Position numbers and translations under genes: made by a program. Below are positions 1 through 6,745 of a stretch of DNA of 13,898 bases, one piece after another. The stretch's first letter is position 1, and each line of letters begins with the position of its first letter. Below the pieces are notes generated by a model, which worked only from the letters and a program-made list of their open reading frames with translations, searched no databases and was not told the DNA's origin. The stretch comes from Candidatus Woesearchaeota archaeon (GTDB taxonomy: Archaea > Nanobdellota > Nanobdellia > Woesearchaeales > JAGVYJ01). Where the stretch lies: contig JAGVYJ010000010.1 of the NCBI GenBank assembly GCA_018303315.1, positions 1 to 13,898 on the forward strand. Direction: 5' to 3'.

Positions 1-274
1 TGTCTGAGAAATTCTTCTGCTCAGAACTGAAGGCATTAACCCTCTTCTTTATATCAGCCCTGGAAATCTGCCTGCTGACAAGGTAAGCTGTAGTGAGCTT
101 GAACTGGACTTCTATAATACCCTTTTCTTCCAGGAAGTCTGCCCATTCCTCAATCAGATGCCTTGGCACATCAAGGACCTTGGCGGCATCATTGACAGAT
201 ATACTTTTCTTTTCGCCAACCAGACTTACCAGCCTGTCCACGCCTGTAGTGATAGTGCCAAAATCCTCTGCCAT
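1..274 (-). CDS. Helix-turn-helix/winged-helix protein, C-terminus beyond left edge
   Basis: The reverse strand from 274 is open to the window edge (91 codons) and begins MAEDFGTITTGVDRLVSLVG. Residues about 20-60 read as a winged-helix DNA-binding module: a helix, then VNDAAKVLDVPRHLIEEWAD as the helix-turn-helix, then EEKGIIEVQFKL as the wing. A charged segment rich in K, R and E follows. The ATG at 272-274 is favoured over an in-frame GTG 21 bases upstream, because a TATA box at 299-307 would start transcription only one or two bases before this ATG. I recall similar short proteins in DPANN genomes but know no experimental function. The product could be a regulator, or a protein that uses the fold for protein contacts. 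The C-terminal part cannot be judged. Confidence 0.75.
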   Translation of the reverse strand, partial: MAEDFGTITTGVDRLVSLVGEKKSISVNDAAKVLDVPRHLIEEWADFLEEKGIIEVQFKLTTAYLVSRQISRADIKKRVNAFSSEQKNFSD

Positions 275-298
275 ACCACTATGCCCAAGCCCCACAGG

Positions 299-307
299 AT
301 ATAAAAA
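299..307 (-). promoter_or_regulatory. TATA box of the helix-turn-helix gene
   Basis: The reverse strand reads CCTTTTTATATCC here, centred about 29 bases upstream of the ATG at 274. That spacing predicts a leaderless transcript. It also sits just past the stop codon of the upstream methyltransferase gene (318-320), so the helix-turn-helix gene probably has its own promoter in addition to any read-through. Confidence 0.6.
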
Positions 308-317
308 GGTTTCTAAG

Positions 318-1193
318 CTATTTCCTAGTCAGGAAAGCCAGGGCTGCCCTGCCGGATTCCCGGGAAAAGAGCCTTACGTTGAAATCTGCAGAGAACCACG
401 ACCGAAGTTCAGATTCTGCCGGCCGGTAGGAGCAGGCAAAGACAATCCTGTCGCCCGGATTCATCGGAGAACCTGAGAATTCCCCTGGAACCTGAAGTAT
501 GTCAGAGCCGTATTCAATCTGCCCAGTGGCAAAGTTGAACCTGGGATTAAACTCGAGTTCGTGGCTTTTGAAGCCCAGGCTTGCTATCGCTGCGTTAAGC
601 CATTCCTTGATATGCGGATTTGTTCTGAGTGCTTCGATAACTGAGCTGATATTATCCGGCATTAACTCTGTTCCGAGCAAGGCTGCATCACTTTCTTTAA
701 CAGCAGCCCGGAACAAGGCTGTTATCTGCTCGATGGGATAATTCAGGTTGCCCAGCAGGAGATAGAAGTTATTTGGGTATTGTGCGGTTCTTATCCTTTT
801 AAAGTCCAAATCAAAAAAATCCCAAACTGCTGCTTCGGAAGGAATTCCCTGCTGGCTTGATGACATTGCTGCATTTTCTGCAAATAAACGATTGGCATCA
901 ACTGGGATGTATCTCGCAGGCTTCCCGGCTAAGCCTGACAGTAAAATGCGCGCCTTGTTGCCGTCACCGCAGCCAAGGTCCACAATGTTGGCCGGCAAGG
1001 CAATTCCGGCTGAAATGGCAGAAGCATGGTGTTCCAGCAGCCTGTACTCATCACCATAATGACCCTCCGCATGGGGGGAGGAGTTCATAAACCTCAGCCA
1101 AAGCTCTGCCTGCGCATCTGTGCGCCAAAGCTCTTTTGGGCTGCGGACAATCCAAACAGAGCCATGTTGCATAAGCAAATCATCAATTGTCAT
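318..1193 (-). CDS. EgtD-like SAM-dependent methyltransferase
   Basis: A 291-residue Rossmann-fold methyltransferase. Motif I is IVDLGCGDGNK at residues 70-80, which binds the methionine part of SAM. YIPVDAN at 95-101 ends the second strand with the acidic residue that contacts the SAM ribose. LLLGNLNY at 145-152 is a motif-IV-like segment. The layout (DLGCGDG, PVD, LLGNL, then a C-terminal sheet region) resembles the histidine-specific methyltransferase family of EgtD (Methyltransf_33), which trimethylates histidine in ergothioneine synthesis. The protein is somewhat shorter than typical EgtD, and the N-terminal EYYPTR-type substrate segment is only weakly echoed by GDEYRLLEHHA, so the substrate is uncertain. 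No ergothioneine partner genes are nearby. The ATG at 1193 lies about 29 bases below a TATA box, which supports this start. Methyltransferase function is fairly secure, the subfamily less so. Confidence 0.75.
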   Translation of the reverse strand: MTIDDLLMQHGSVWIVRSPKELWRTDAQAELWLRFMNSSPHAEGHYGDEYRLLEHHASAISAGIALPANIVDLGCGDGNKARILLSGLAGKPARYIPVDANRLFAENAAMSSSQQGIPSEAAVWDFFDLDFKRIRTAQYPNNFYLLLGNLNYPIEQITALFRAAVKESDAALLGTELMPDNISSVIEALRTNPHIKEWLNAAIASLGFKSHELEFNPRFNFATGQIEYGSDILQVPGEFSGSPMNPGDRIVFACSYRPAESELRSWFSADFNVRLFSRESGRAALAFLTRK

Positions 1194-1218
1194 GACTAAA
1201 TAGTAGCGAACATCTAGG

Positions 1219-1226
1219 ATATTAAA
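1219..1226 (-). promoter_or_regulatory. TATA box of the methyltransferase gene
   Basis: The reverse strand reads CTTTAATATCC, centred about 29 bases upstream of the ATG at 1193, again predicting a leaderless transcript. It lies in the 108-base divergent region shared with the Lrp-type regulator. Confidence 0.5.
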
Positions 1227-1236
1227 GTTTTTGTAA

Positions 1237-1292
1237 AATTTTAAGGCAAAAAAACATAATATTTATAAATAAAAGTAAATTTGCCTAAAATT
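1237..1292. promoter_or_regulatory. Inverted repeat bracketing the Lrp-gene TATA box (candidate operator)
   Basis: The left arm AATTTTAAGGCAAA (1237-1250) and right arm TTTGCCTAAAATT (1280-1292) are inverted copies that differ by one extra base. Their centres are about 42 bases apart, close to four helical turns. The TATA box at 1262-1270 lies between them and the right arm covers the predicted transcription start. Lrp-family proteins commonly autoregulate through paired sites, so these are natural candidates for binding by the regulator encoded just downstream. Confidence 0.5.
1262..1270 (+). promoter_or_regulatory. TATA box of the Lrp-type regulator
   Basis: TTTATAAAT, centred at 1266. The predicted transcription start is near 1292, about ten bases before the ATG at 1302 and downstream of the alternative TTG at 1281. 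Confidence 0.6.
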
Positions 1293-1301
1293 ATTCACAA
1301 A

Positions 1302-2270
1302 ATGTCAGGCACATCACTAGACTTAAAGGACAGAAAGATATTATCCGAATTGGATTTCCGTGCAAGGGAGCCGAACTCCGCTATAGCGAAGCGGGTGGCC
1401 CTGAGCAAACAGGGGGTGGACTACAGAATAAGGCAGCTGGAGAGAAAGGGAATCATCGAGGGATATTATCCCATCATCAATTTAATCAAATTGGGATATG
1501 TGTATGGCAGGTTTTTCCTGAAGCTCCAGAACATTTCTAGGCAAAAGGAGGATGAAATACAAAAAGAGGTAATCGCGGACAGCCGCTTCAAATGGGTTCT
1601 CCACGCAGAAGGGGCCTACAACCTGCTGGTTGGTACCTGGGGAAAAAACCTGACTGAAGTAAAGGCTGCCTCGGAAAGCCTTATTGAAAACTATGGAATG
1701 TACATAAAGGAGAAGAAGGAATCGATAGGGATAAATATTGCACACTTTGAAAGCAGATACCTCCTCAATACAGCGCAAACCCTGCAAGTCGATGTGGGGG
1801 AAAGCCCTGTCGTGGAAATTGATGACACGGACAGAAAGATTCTCATTGCATTGGCAGAGGATGCGCGCATGCCCATGGTGCAGATAGCAATGAAAGCAAA
1901 GGTATCGCCAAGGGTTGCAGCAGCAAGGATAAAAAAACTCCGGAAAGAAAAAGTCGTCCTTGGCTACAGGCCGAATATCAACCATAATCTGCTTGGTTTT
2001 ACTCACTATAAGCTTCTCTTTTATCTGTCAAATGTCAATGAGAAAGAGCTGCGAAAATTCAAGTCCTACCTGAAGCAGCTGCCCCAGGTGATGTACATTG
2101 TTGATGAGTTAGGGATATGCGACGTGGACATTGAGGTCATGCTTCCGGTGGAGCAAAGCCTGTTCGAGTTTGTTGACAAGATAAGGTTCGATTTCCCGAG
2201 CCTGATAAGAGACTACGAGCTGATTATTCTGAAAAAGACTTTGAAGATAAACTATCTGCCCTTCGACTAA
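1302..2270 (+). CDS. Tandem-module Lrp/AsnC-family transcriptional regulator
   Basis: A 322-residue protein made of two Lrp/AsnC-like modules. The first helix-turn-helix is at residues about 6-55 (LDLKDRKILSELDF, then SAIAKRVALSKQGVDYRIRQ and LERKGIIEGY). A RAM-like sensor region follows to about residue 165. The second helix-turn-helix is at about 174-222 (IDDTDRKILIALAEDAR, then VQIAMKAKVSPRVAAARIKK), followed by a second sensor-like region to the end. Classical Lrp proteins have one such module and are about 150 residues long, so this is a doubled form, which I associate with DPANN and related archaea. I chose the ATG at 1302 over the in-frame TTG at 1281 because the TATA box at 1262-1270 places the transcript start near 1292. 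The gene ends convergently with the pilin operon, sharing four bases (2267-2270). Targets are unknown. Autoregulation through the flanking inverted repeat is plausible. Confidence 0.88.
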   Translation: MSGTSLDLKDRKILSELDFRAREPNSAIAKRVALSKQGVDYRIRQLERKGIIEGYYPIINLIKLGYVYGRFFLKLQNISRQKEDEIQKEVIADSRFKWVLHAEGAYNLLVGTWGKNLTEVKAASESLIENYGMYIKEKKESIGINIAHFESRYLLNTAQTLQVDVGESPVVEIDDTDRKILIALAEDARMPMVQIAMKAKVSPRVAAARIKKLRKEKVVLGYRPNINHNLLGFTHYKLLFYLSNVNEKELRKFKSYLKQLPQVMYIVDELGICDVDIEVMLPVEQSLFEFVDKIRFDFPSLIRDYELIILKKTLKINYLPFD

Positions 2271-3217
2271 GGCACAACCAGGCTTTGAACCTGGTATTTC
2301 TGGAGGTGGGCATCATCTATCCTCAGCCAGGACTCGAAGGTGTTGTTTATTTTGTTAAGCTGCAAGCCTGTGACATTGCTGAAGTAGAGGTAGTCGATTG
2401 AGCTGCGGACAAGTTCGTATGTAGGGATTTCCTGGGCCTGGAAGTCAGGGATGTAGACAAAGCTCTCAATGCCGTAAGGAGAGCCGGAGAAATTGCCCCC
2501 AAGCCGCATCAGGAAGCTTGGCGAGGAATTTGATGCTGCGTAAAGCCCGTAAAGGATGTGCTGCCGAAGGTTAGAAGTGTCAGTTCCCTGCACGTAATTC
2601 CCTTCATAGGGCGTCTGGTTTACAACCCTTGCCAGCCTGCCGAACGAGCCTACGCTGAATGAGACATCCTCAAAGCCGGTTATGTTAACAAGGGCAGTGC
2701 TCCTCTTCACCTGGCGCCAGGCGGCAAGGTTAGTGGCATCCCTGTACTCGGCCAGAACTGAAATATTAACCTCAACAAGCCACGGGTTTACCGGGTAAAT
2801 CTGCACATCCTGCACCTGGAACTCTGCTGATATTCCAATCTTGTCAGCTTCCGAGCTTATTCTTGAAGCCCAGTCAGAGAAGCTTGAATCCTGCATCAAA
2901 GGCTGGGGATCGCCGAATAATGTGCCATCCAGGAACACCTCACGGAACTGCTCCTGGGTTGAATTAAGGTAAAGCCCTGTGGACGTGACATATTGAGTAA
3001 GCGAGACAACCCCGCGGAATCCTGCAATAAAAACGCCGCGCTGGATGTCATTGTCCACGGTCTGGATGAAGTTATTGATGCTCAGAACCCTGTTCTGCAC
3101 CACAAAGCTGCCTGTGTCGGCAACCGGCGAAGAGCGGAACGCCAGGAGCACAGCGATGAGCGTGACAAGCAGCAGGCTTGCTGCCACGAAAAATATGCCT
3201 TTCCTGCCTACTTCCAT
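2267..3217 (-). CDS. Membrane-anchored pilin-like protein lacking the acidic +5 residue (last gene of operon)
   Basis: A 316-residue protein with a short positive N-terminus ending in a pilin-like RKG, then one hydrophobic helix at residues about 8-27 (IFFVAASLLLVTLIAVLLAF). The extracellular part is beta-rich and carries several N-x-S/T sequons. Unlike the four upstream genes, its hydrophobic segment has no D or E near position 5 after the G. Sequence such as DWASRISSEADKIGISAEFQVQ and PWLVEVNISVLAEYRD suggests a globular helix-plus-sheet domain. I recognise no named family. The start ATG at 3215-3217 overlaps the upstream stop by ten bases, with GAGGCGAGAGT just before it as a possible ribosome binding site. 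As the last gene of a minor-pilin-like operon without the acidic residue, it is formally like GspK-type tip pseudopilins. That analogy is inference. Confidence 0.8.
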   Translation of the reverse strand: MEVGRKGIFFVAASLLLVTLIAVLLAFRSSPVADTGSFVVQNRVLSINNFIQTVDNDIQRGVFIAGFRGVVSLTQYVTSTGLYLNSTQEQFREVFLDGTLFGDPQPLMQDSSFSDWASRISSEADKIGISAEFQVQDVQIYPVNPWLVEVNISVLAEYRDATNLAAWRQVKRSTALVNITGFEDVSFSVGSFGRLARVVNQTPYEGNYVQGTDTSNLRQHILYGLYAASNSSPSFLMRLGGNFSGSPYGIESFVYIPDFQAQEIPTYELVRSSIDYLYFSNVTGLQLNKINNTFESWLRIDDAHLQKYQVQSLVVP

Positions 3218-4797
3218 ACTCTCGCCTCTATAATGGTCGGCCCCCAGAGGCTGGGGACCTTTGACAGTGCAACAACAGAAGTGTCCAGCTGGAGGGCCTC
3301 GACACTCTGGCCAAGCACATCATGAAGCCGCTGTATTGCATCATCAATTGCCTGCTGTTTTGTCGGGAATGTATCGCCATAGCCTACCTGCGAAGGCACA
3401 AGAACCAGATACTGGAGCCTGGATTCATTAAGGATGAAGCAGTCTGTGCAGGATTCGGTCAGTGCAATCGTATTTATCCCGGGCACAACCTTGTTGGAGT
3501 CAAGGTAAACGTAGGAAGGCACGGCATTGGCAGAGGGCGAGACAAAGACATTATTTGAGTTGATGCTGACAGAGACATTCCTGCTGTCAAGCTCGGCAAT
3601 GTGGGCAAATGCCTCAATGACCTCGGCATTTGAGAAGTCCCATGAGGAGGAAATCTGGTTATCGAGCAGGCCGGTGAAATTGTAGACAATTGAAACATCA
3701 ATCTTCCCGAATTTAAGCTTGCTGCTGTCAACAATCCTGTACCAGTACTCAACATAGGAAGAGCCGGCCTGGTCTGCAGGCGGATCAGAGTATAGCTCAG
3801 TGCCTTCAGGGAGCTCAGCCGGGACAATTGCCCATATGCCGCTGTTGATGGACTGGCCCGAGCCTTCTGACTCGATGTTGTCCAGGTAGATGCGCTTTCT
3901 GACGGGATTTGCAGGGGTAAACTTGCCCTCGGCCTGATAGGTGAGCTCGAGCCTTCCGCCAGGATGCAGATGGGTGTGCCCGCCCTGGGAGTGCAGCCTG
4001 AGGAATATCTTGTTCCATCCGGGGACAAAGTTGTATGAGGGAACATTGAGGGTTTTGGTGTCAAATCCCTTCCAGGTGCTGGTTGTATTCTCATAAAGCC
4101 AGCCGTCGCAGGAGCCGCAGCTCCCTATGTCAACAGCCACGTTATTAATCTCGTACCTGTCATCATTCGATGTATCCCCATGAACTGCCACAGTTAATTT
4201 GGATGAGGTGATGCCTGTAAAATTAAGGAAAACCCACTTTGTTATGTACAGCTTTTTCCCGTTATCAAAGGCCCCGCCTTCCGTGTTCAGCGGAAACACA
4301 TCAGTTGTGTTCTTTCTTATTTTGGTGGCGAATGTCCTTGCGTTGAAGCCTTCGGGCGTGGTGTTGCGCTGTATGCCTGACACAATAACCTTCGAAGATA
4401 TCTGCCTTGTACCTGGGGAGTTGTTGTGCAGGAGCACTGGGTCGCCGTCGATGTAGAAGCCGAACCCAACATTCTTCGGTACCATGCCTGAAGTAATGTT
4501 GTCAAGCAGCTTCCCTGCAAGGTCTGTCCTGCCTTCCACCCAGAACTCAGCTGCCTGCTCGAAAACTGAGTTGCCAAGGTTTGTAATCGTGCCGTTGGCA
4601 ATGAGCTCCTTCACATAGCCATTGTCTGCCTCGCCCACGCTCAGGGTTGAAAGCGAACGGGCCAAGTCTGTGGAAAGGAAGTCGGTCTGGCTGGCCTTTG
4701 CAGGGTTGGAGACATAAAGATTGGAGAAAAGCACGATGGAGCCCAGGAGTATGGCTGAGGCAAGCAGGGCATCAAGGGTGAAATAATATCCCTTCAT
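3208..4797 (-). CDS. Large pilin-like surface protein with tandem beta-sandwich regions
   Basis: A 529-residue protein starting MKGYYFTLDALLASAILLG. A pilin-type KG precedes a hydrophobic helix (about residues 4-29) containing an early aspartate (FTLD), matching the class III pilin pattern. The ectodomain has a helical part (to about 110) and a first beta-sandwich-like region (about 180-290). The latter contains CGSC (227-230) and a His cluster HTHLHPGG (274-281) and ends in the phrase VPGWNKIFLRL. A second similar region (about 345-465) ends in VPGINTIALTESCTDCF. The repeated VPGxNxIxL phrase suggests related carbohydrate-binding-like folds, which I cannot assign to a family. Many N-glycosylation sequons fit an exported protein. 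The ATG at 4797 overlaps the upstream TGA (ATGA), and GGGGTGAT at 4807-4814 is nine bases away. The other ATG at 4803 would leave only three bases, so 4797 is preferred. Confidence 0.82.
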   Translation of the reverse strand: MKGYYFTLDALLASAILLGSIVLFSNLYVSNPAKASQTDFLSTDLARSLSTLSVGEADNGYVKELIANGTITNLGNSVFEQAAEFWVEGRTDLAGKLLDNITSGMVPKNVGFGFYIDGDPVLLHNNSPGTRQISSKVIVSGIQRNTTPEGFNARTFATKIRKNTTDVFPLNTEGGAFDNGKKLYITKWVFLNFTGITSSKLTVAVHGDTSNDDRYEINNVAVDIGSCGSCDGWLYENTTSTWKGFDTKTLNVPSYNFVPGWNKIFLRLHSQGGHTHLHPGGRLELTYQAEGKFTPANPVRKRIYLDNIESEGSGQSINSGIWAIVPAELPEGTELYSDPPADQAGSSYVEYWYRIVDSSKLKFGKIDVSIVYNFTGLLDNQISSSWDFSNAEVIEAFAHIAELDSRNVSVSINSNNVFVSPSANAVPSYVYLDSNKVVPGINTIALTESCTDCFILNESRLQYLVLVPSQVGYGDTFPTKQQAIDDAIQRLHDVLGQSVEALQLDTSVVALSKVPSLWGPTIIEARVWK

Positions 4798-5876
4798 GCC
4801 CATACTATCACCCCTGCCTTCACGAGTCTGCCATCCAGTATGCCCAGGCGCTCGAATTTTACCAAACTCCCTGCTGAAATATTGCTGATATCAAAATCCG
4901 GGCAGGTGCCTGCCATGATGTTTGGCATTCCGGCGACAATTTCATCCCGGATATTGTCAGGGCCCAGCACTGTATCGAAGTCGCTTAGGAAATAGTTGGT
5001 GCCCAGGCCGTAGGTCCATTTTGCAATTGAAATCTTTCCGTCAGAATAATTGGCGAGCACCTGGAAGGTGGGAGAGGAAACATTGCGTATGCCTGGCCTC
5101 TGATTGAACTCAAGGGTGGTGCCTTCGGGAAGGCCGAGAAGGGAATCTGACAGTATTATCGTGGCATTGTTATTTCCGTCGGGGGCATTGAAATCCACAT
5201 TGAGCATGTCAATCTCAACATGCTCGCTGAATATGAAAGTGGTGCCGTGGCTGCTTGCATTCTCTATGATTGCTGCCTTTTGTGCGTCGCTCAGCGTGCC
5301 CCCGCTCTTAAGGTGGGGGTCTTCCATGACAATCGTTTCATACCTGGTGATGTTTGCATAGAACTGGTCGGCATCGTCCTTGTAATAGATGTCAGCGGAG
5401 TAATTGCCAACCAGCAGGTCCTTCAAAAAATCGTCAGCTGACTGGCTGTAGTAATATGCAAGCCGGTAGGAGGGTTTTACTGAATACTGCTCCGGAGCCA
5501 CTATACACCTGGAGCCAAGGTCAAGGAGTTGGCCGTCAGCGGTCTGGAGATAGAACAGGAAGTCTTTTCTGACGCCGAAAAGCGACTTTGCCTTTTGGTA
5601 GGGAAGGGCAGTAAACTCCCTTAGCTTGGCCCTGTCCATTGCAGGGGTGCGGTTGGTAAGGCCTATCAATGCCACATTCCCTGAATTCCATTCCCGGGGA
5701 GAGCCTGACGAGAAAACAGACAGCTCAATGGTGTGCGCCTCTGAAACAAGGTCCTGCACGTCAATATCATCTGAGCGGTCAATATTGTCGAAGTACCTGA
5801 AGAAGGCAGCAAGCACCAGCAGGAAGACAGTGGCTGAAATTATAAAATCCAGTGTGAATGCCTGAGCTTTAGCCAT
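4794..5876 (-). CDS. Pilin-like membrane protein with a ThuA/GATase-like ectodomain
   Basis: A 360-residue protein. The N-terminus MAKAQAFTLDFIISATVFLL shows a class III-type signal: a short basic start, A-Q, an early aspartate, and a hydrophobic helix to about residue 26. Residues about 45-110 form a compact segment (SGSPREWNSGNVALIGLTNR, then KLREFTALPYQKAKSLFG and DFLFYL) of a kind I recall from DPANN pilin-like hypotheticals. Residues about 160-330 read like a ThuA or class I amidotransferase-like alpha/beta fold: YETIVMEDPHLKSGGTLSD, then IIENASSHGTTFIFSEHV, then VLANYSDGKISIAKWTYGLG and NYFLSDFD. No catalytic Cys-His pair is evident, so a binding role is likelier than catalysis. The gene overlaps its upstream neighbour by eight bases and its downstream neighbour by the ATGA, in the middle of the operon. 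The fold assignment is tentative. Confidence 0.82.
   Translation of the reverse strand: MAKAQAFTLDFIISATVFLLVLAAFFRYFDNIDRSDDIDVQDLVSEAHTIELSVFSSGSPREWNSGNVALIGLTNRTPAMDRAKLREFTALPYQKAKSLFGVRKDFLFYLQTADGQLLDLGSRCIVAPEQYSVKPSYRLAYYYSQSADDFLKDLLVGNYSADIYYKDDADQFYANITRYETIVMEDPHLKSGGTLSDAQKAAIIENASSHGTTFIFSEHVEIDMLNVDFNAPDGNNNATIILSDSLLGLPEGTTLEFNQRPGIRNVSSPTFQVLANYSDGKISIAKWTYGLGTNYFLSDFDTVLGPDNIRDEIVAGMPNIMAGTCPDFDISNISAGSLVKFERLGILDGRLVKAGVIVWA
4807..4814 (-). promoter_or_regulatory. Strong Shine-Dalgarno site that decides the 4797 start
   Basis: GGGGTGAT on the reverse strand lies inside the end of the upstream gene, nine bases before the ATG at 4797 but only three before the ATG at 4803. 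The spacing and the ATGA overlap favour 4797. Confidence 0.6.
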
Positions 5877-6264
5877 TGAGAATCACTGCTGTGTCTGTTG
5901 TGTTGATGGTGTTGAGGCCGGGCCTTGGCTGTCCGGTAACCTCGCTCACAGGCATTACAAGTTCCATGTCATTGGCGCTTGCCACCAGCGTGGTGCCGTT
6001 GATGGTTATGGAGTATGGAACAGAACCAGCCAGGAGCACAGGAAGCTCGAAAGTTCTGGAATAGCCCGGCTCAACAGTGGCTGCCAGCTTGAGCTCCTCC
6101 CTTGCCTGCACTGCAATCTGGCGGAATAGCTCATAGTCGTGCTGGGAGCGCACGTTGGTTATCCTGGCGGAGAAAATCCCAACCACTATGAAGAACACCA
6201 CAGCTGTGACTGCAAGGAAATACATGAACTCCATGGCTATCTGGGCGTTACGTTGAAGAGACAT
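5869..6264 (-). CDS. Small class III signal peptide pilin-like protein, second in operon
   Basis: A 131-residue protein beginning MSLQRNAQIAMEFMYFLAV. The pattern A then Q-I-A-M-E places glutamate at +5 after the predicted cleavage, which is the hallmark of archaellin/pilin class III signal peptides processed by an FlaK/EppA-type peptidase. The hydrophobic helix spans about residues 12-32. The remaining hundred residues are predicted beta-rich (YSRTFELPVLLAGSVPYSITING), typical of a small pilin head. Extending upstream to the GTG at 6270 adds two residues. I chose the ATG at 6262-6264 because an ATG is preferred and GGTG stands just upstream. It overlaps the first gene's stop by 17 bases, implying translational coupling. 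The exact family is not recognised. Confidence 0.85.
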   Translation of the reverse strand: MSLQRNAQIAMEFMYFLAVTAVVFFIVVGIFSARITNVRSQHDYELFRQIAVQAREELKLAATVEPGYSRTFELPVLLAGSVPYSITINGTTLVASANDMELVMPVSEVTGQPRPGLNTINTTDTAVILNG

Positions 6265-6655
6265 TGACACCGCTGCTGTGCGCCTCCACCTTTATGTACT
6301 GAATCCCGGGCCTGGAAAGAATCTGGCCGGAGAGGTTCACTGAGGAATCCACCACCACATCAGACGGCCCGGAAGATGTGTCAAATGTGAAGGTGATTTC
6401 CCGTTGGCCAATGTTGACAGATGACAGGCCCTCGGGCACGTAAACCTTGAGGGTTAAATAAGAGTTTTCGCCGAGGAAATAGACTGTCTCAGCTGCCTCA
6501 GCCACCTGCCTGCCAATCTGCAGGGCCTGATTGTTGTTGACATTCTGCTGGAGGTCCGCCTGGTAGGTGAAGAATATCCAGAGCAGCGGCATAACCATTA
6601 GTATAGAAAAGCCTATAATCAGGAGATACTCTGTGCTGACCTGGGCTCTTTGCAT
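6248..6655 (-). CDS. Class III signal peptide pilin-like protein, first gene of operon
   Basis: A 135-residue protein. The N-terminus MQRAQVSTEYLLIIGFSILM is a textbook class III signal (R-A followed by Q-V-S-T-E-Y), with cleavage expected before Q5 and glutamate at +5. The hydrophobic helix at about residues 10-30 would pack in a pilus core. The head (about 45-135) is short and beta-rich, with phrases such as LTLKVYVPEGLSSVNIGQREITFTF. The start at 6655 is supported by GAGGTGA at 6659-6665 and a TATA box at 6691-6698. Its position, promoter and small size fit a pilin that leads the operon, but the window holds no assembly ATPase or platform protein, so these would have to be encoded elsewhere. 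Confidence 0.88.
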   Translation of the reverse strand: MQRAQVSTEYLLIIGFSILMVMPLLWIFFTYQADLQQNVNNNQALQIGRQVAEAAETVYFLGENSYLTLKVYVPEGLSSVNIGQREITFTFDTSSGPSDVVVDSSVNLSGQILSRPGIQYIKVEAHSSGVNVSST

Positions 6656-6658
6656 TGC

Positions 6659-6665
6659 TCACCTC
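6659..6665 (-). promoter_or_regulatory. Shine-Dalgarno site of the pilin operon's first gene
   Basis: GAGGTGA on the reverse strand, three bases before the ATG at 6655. With the TATA box at 6691-6698, the transcript would start near 6668-6670 and have just enough leader for this site. This operon promoter therefore differs from the leaderless ones in the window. Confidence 0.55.
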
Positions 6666-6690
6666 TTCCGGAATTCTTGGCCAAATGCGT

Positions 6691-6698
6691 TATATAAA
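6691..6698 (-). promoter_or_regulatory. TATA box of the pilin-like operon
   Basis: The reverse strand reads CTTTATATAACG, centred about 40 bases upstream of the ATG at 6655. This is the only clear promoter for the five overlapping genes down to 2267. It is back to back with the promoter of the divergent cysteine-cluster gene. Confidence 0.6.
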
Positions 6699-6713
6699 GC
6701 TTTAGTTCACAAA

Positions 6714-6723
6714 TACTTAATAA
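6714..6723 (+). promoter_or_regulatory. TATA-like box of the YkgJ-family gene
   Basis: TACTTAATAA, centred about 28 bases upstream of the ATG at 6746, consistent with a leaderless transcript. The match is weaker than at the other promoters. Confidence 0.4.
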
Positions 6724-6745
6724 CAGGCTGATTTTACAAAGGCAG

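Noticed and set aside
1281..1301. TTG start for the Lrp-type regulator, adding seven residues
   Set aside because: The TATA box at 1262-1270 places transcription start near 1292, downstream of the TTG. The ATG at 1302 fits better.
1482..2006. Minus-strand open frame of 174 codons
   Set aside because: It is opposite the tandem Lrp regulator and its translation (many Phe, Cys, Tyr) looks random.
3474..4094. Minus-strand frame of 206 codons within the large pilin-like gene
   Set aside because: It is in another frame of the same strand, rich in Ser, Pro, Thr and Arg, a typical shadow of the real gene.
6265..6270. GTG start for the second pilin-like gene
   Set aside because: The ATG two codons later keeps a normal short class III signal and has GGTG upstream.
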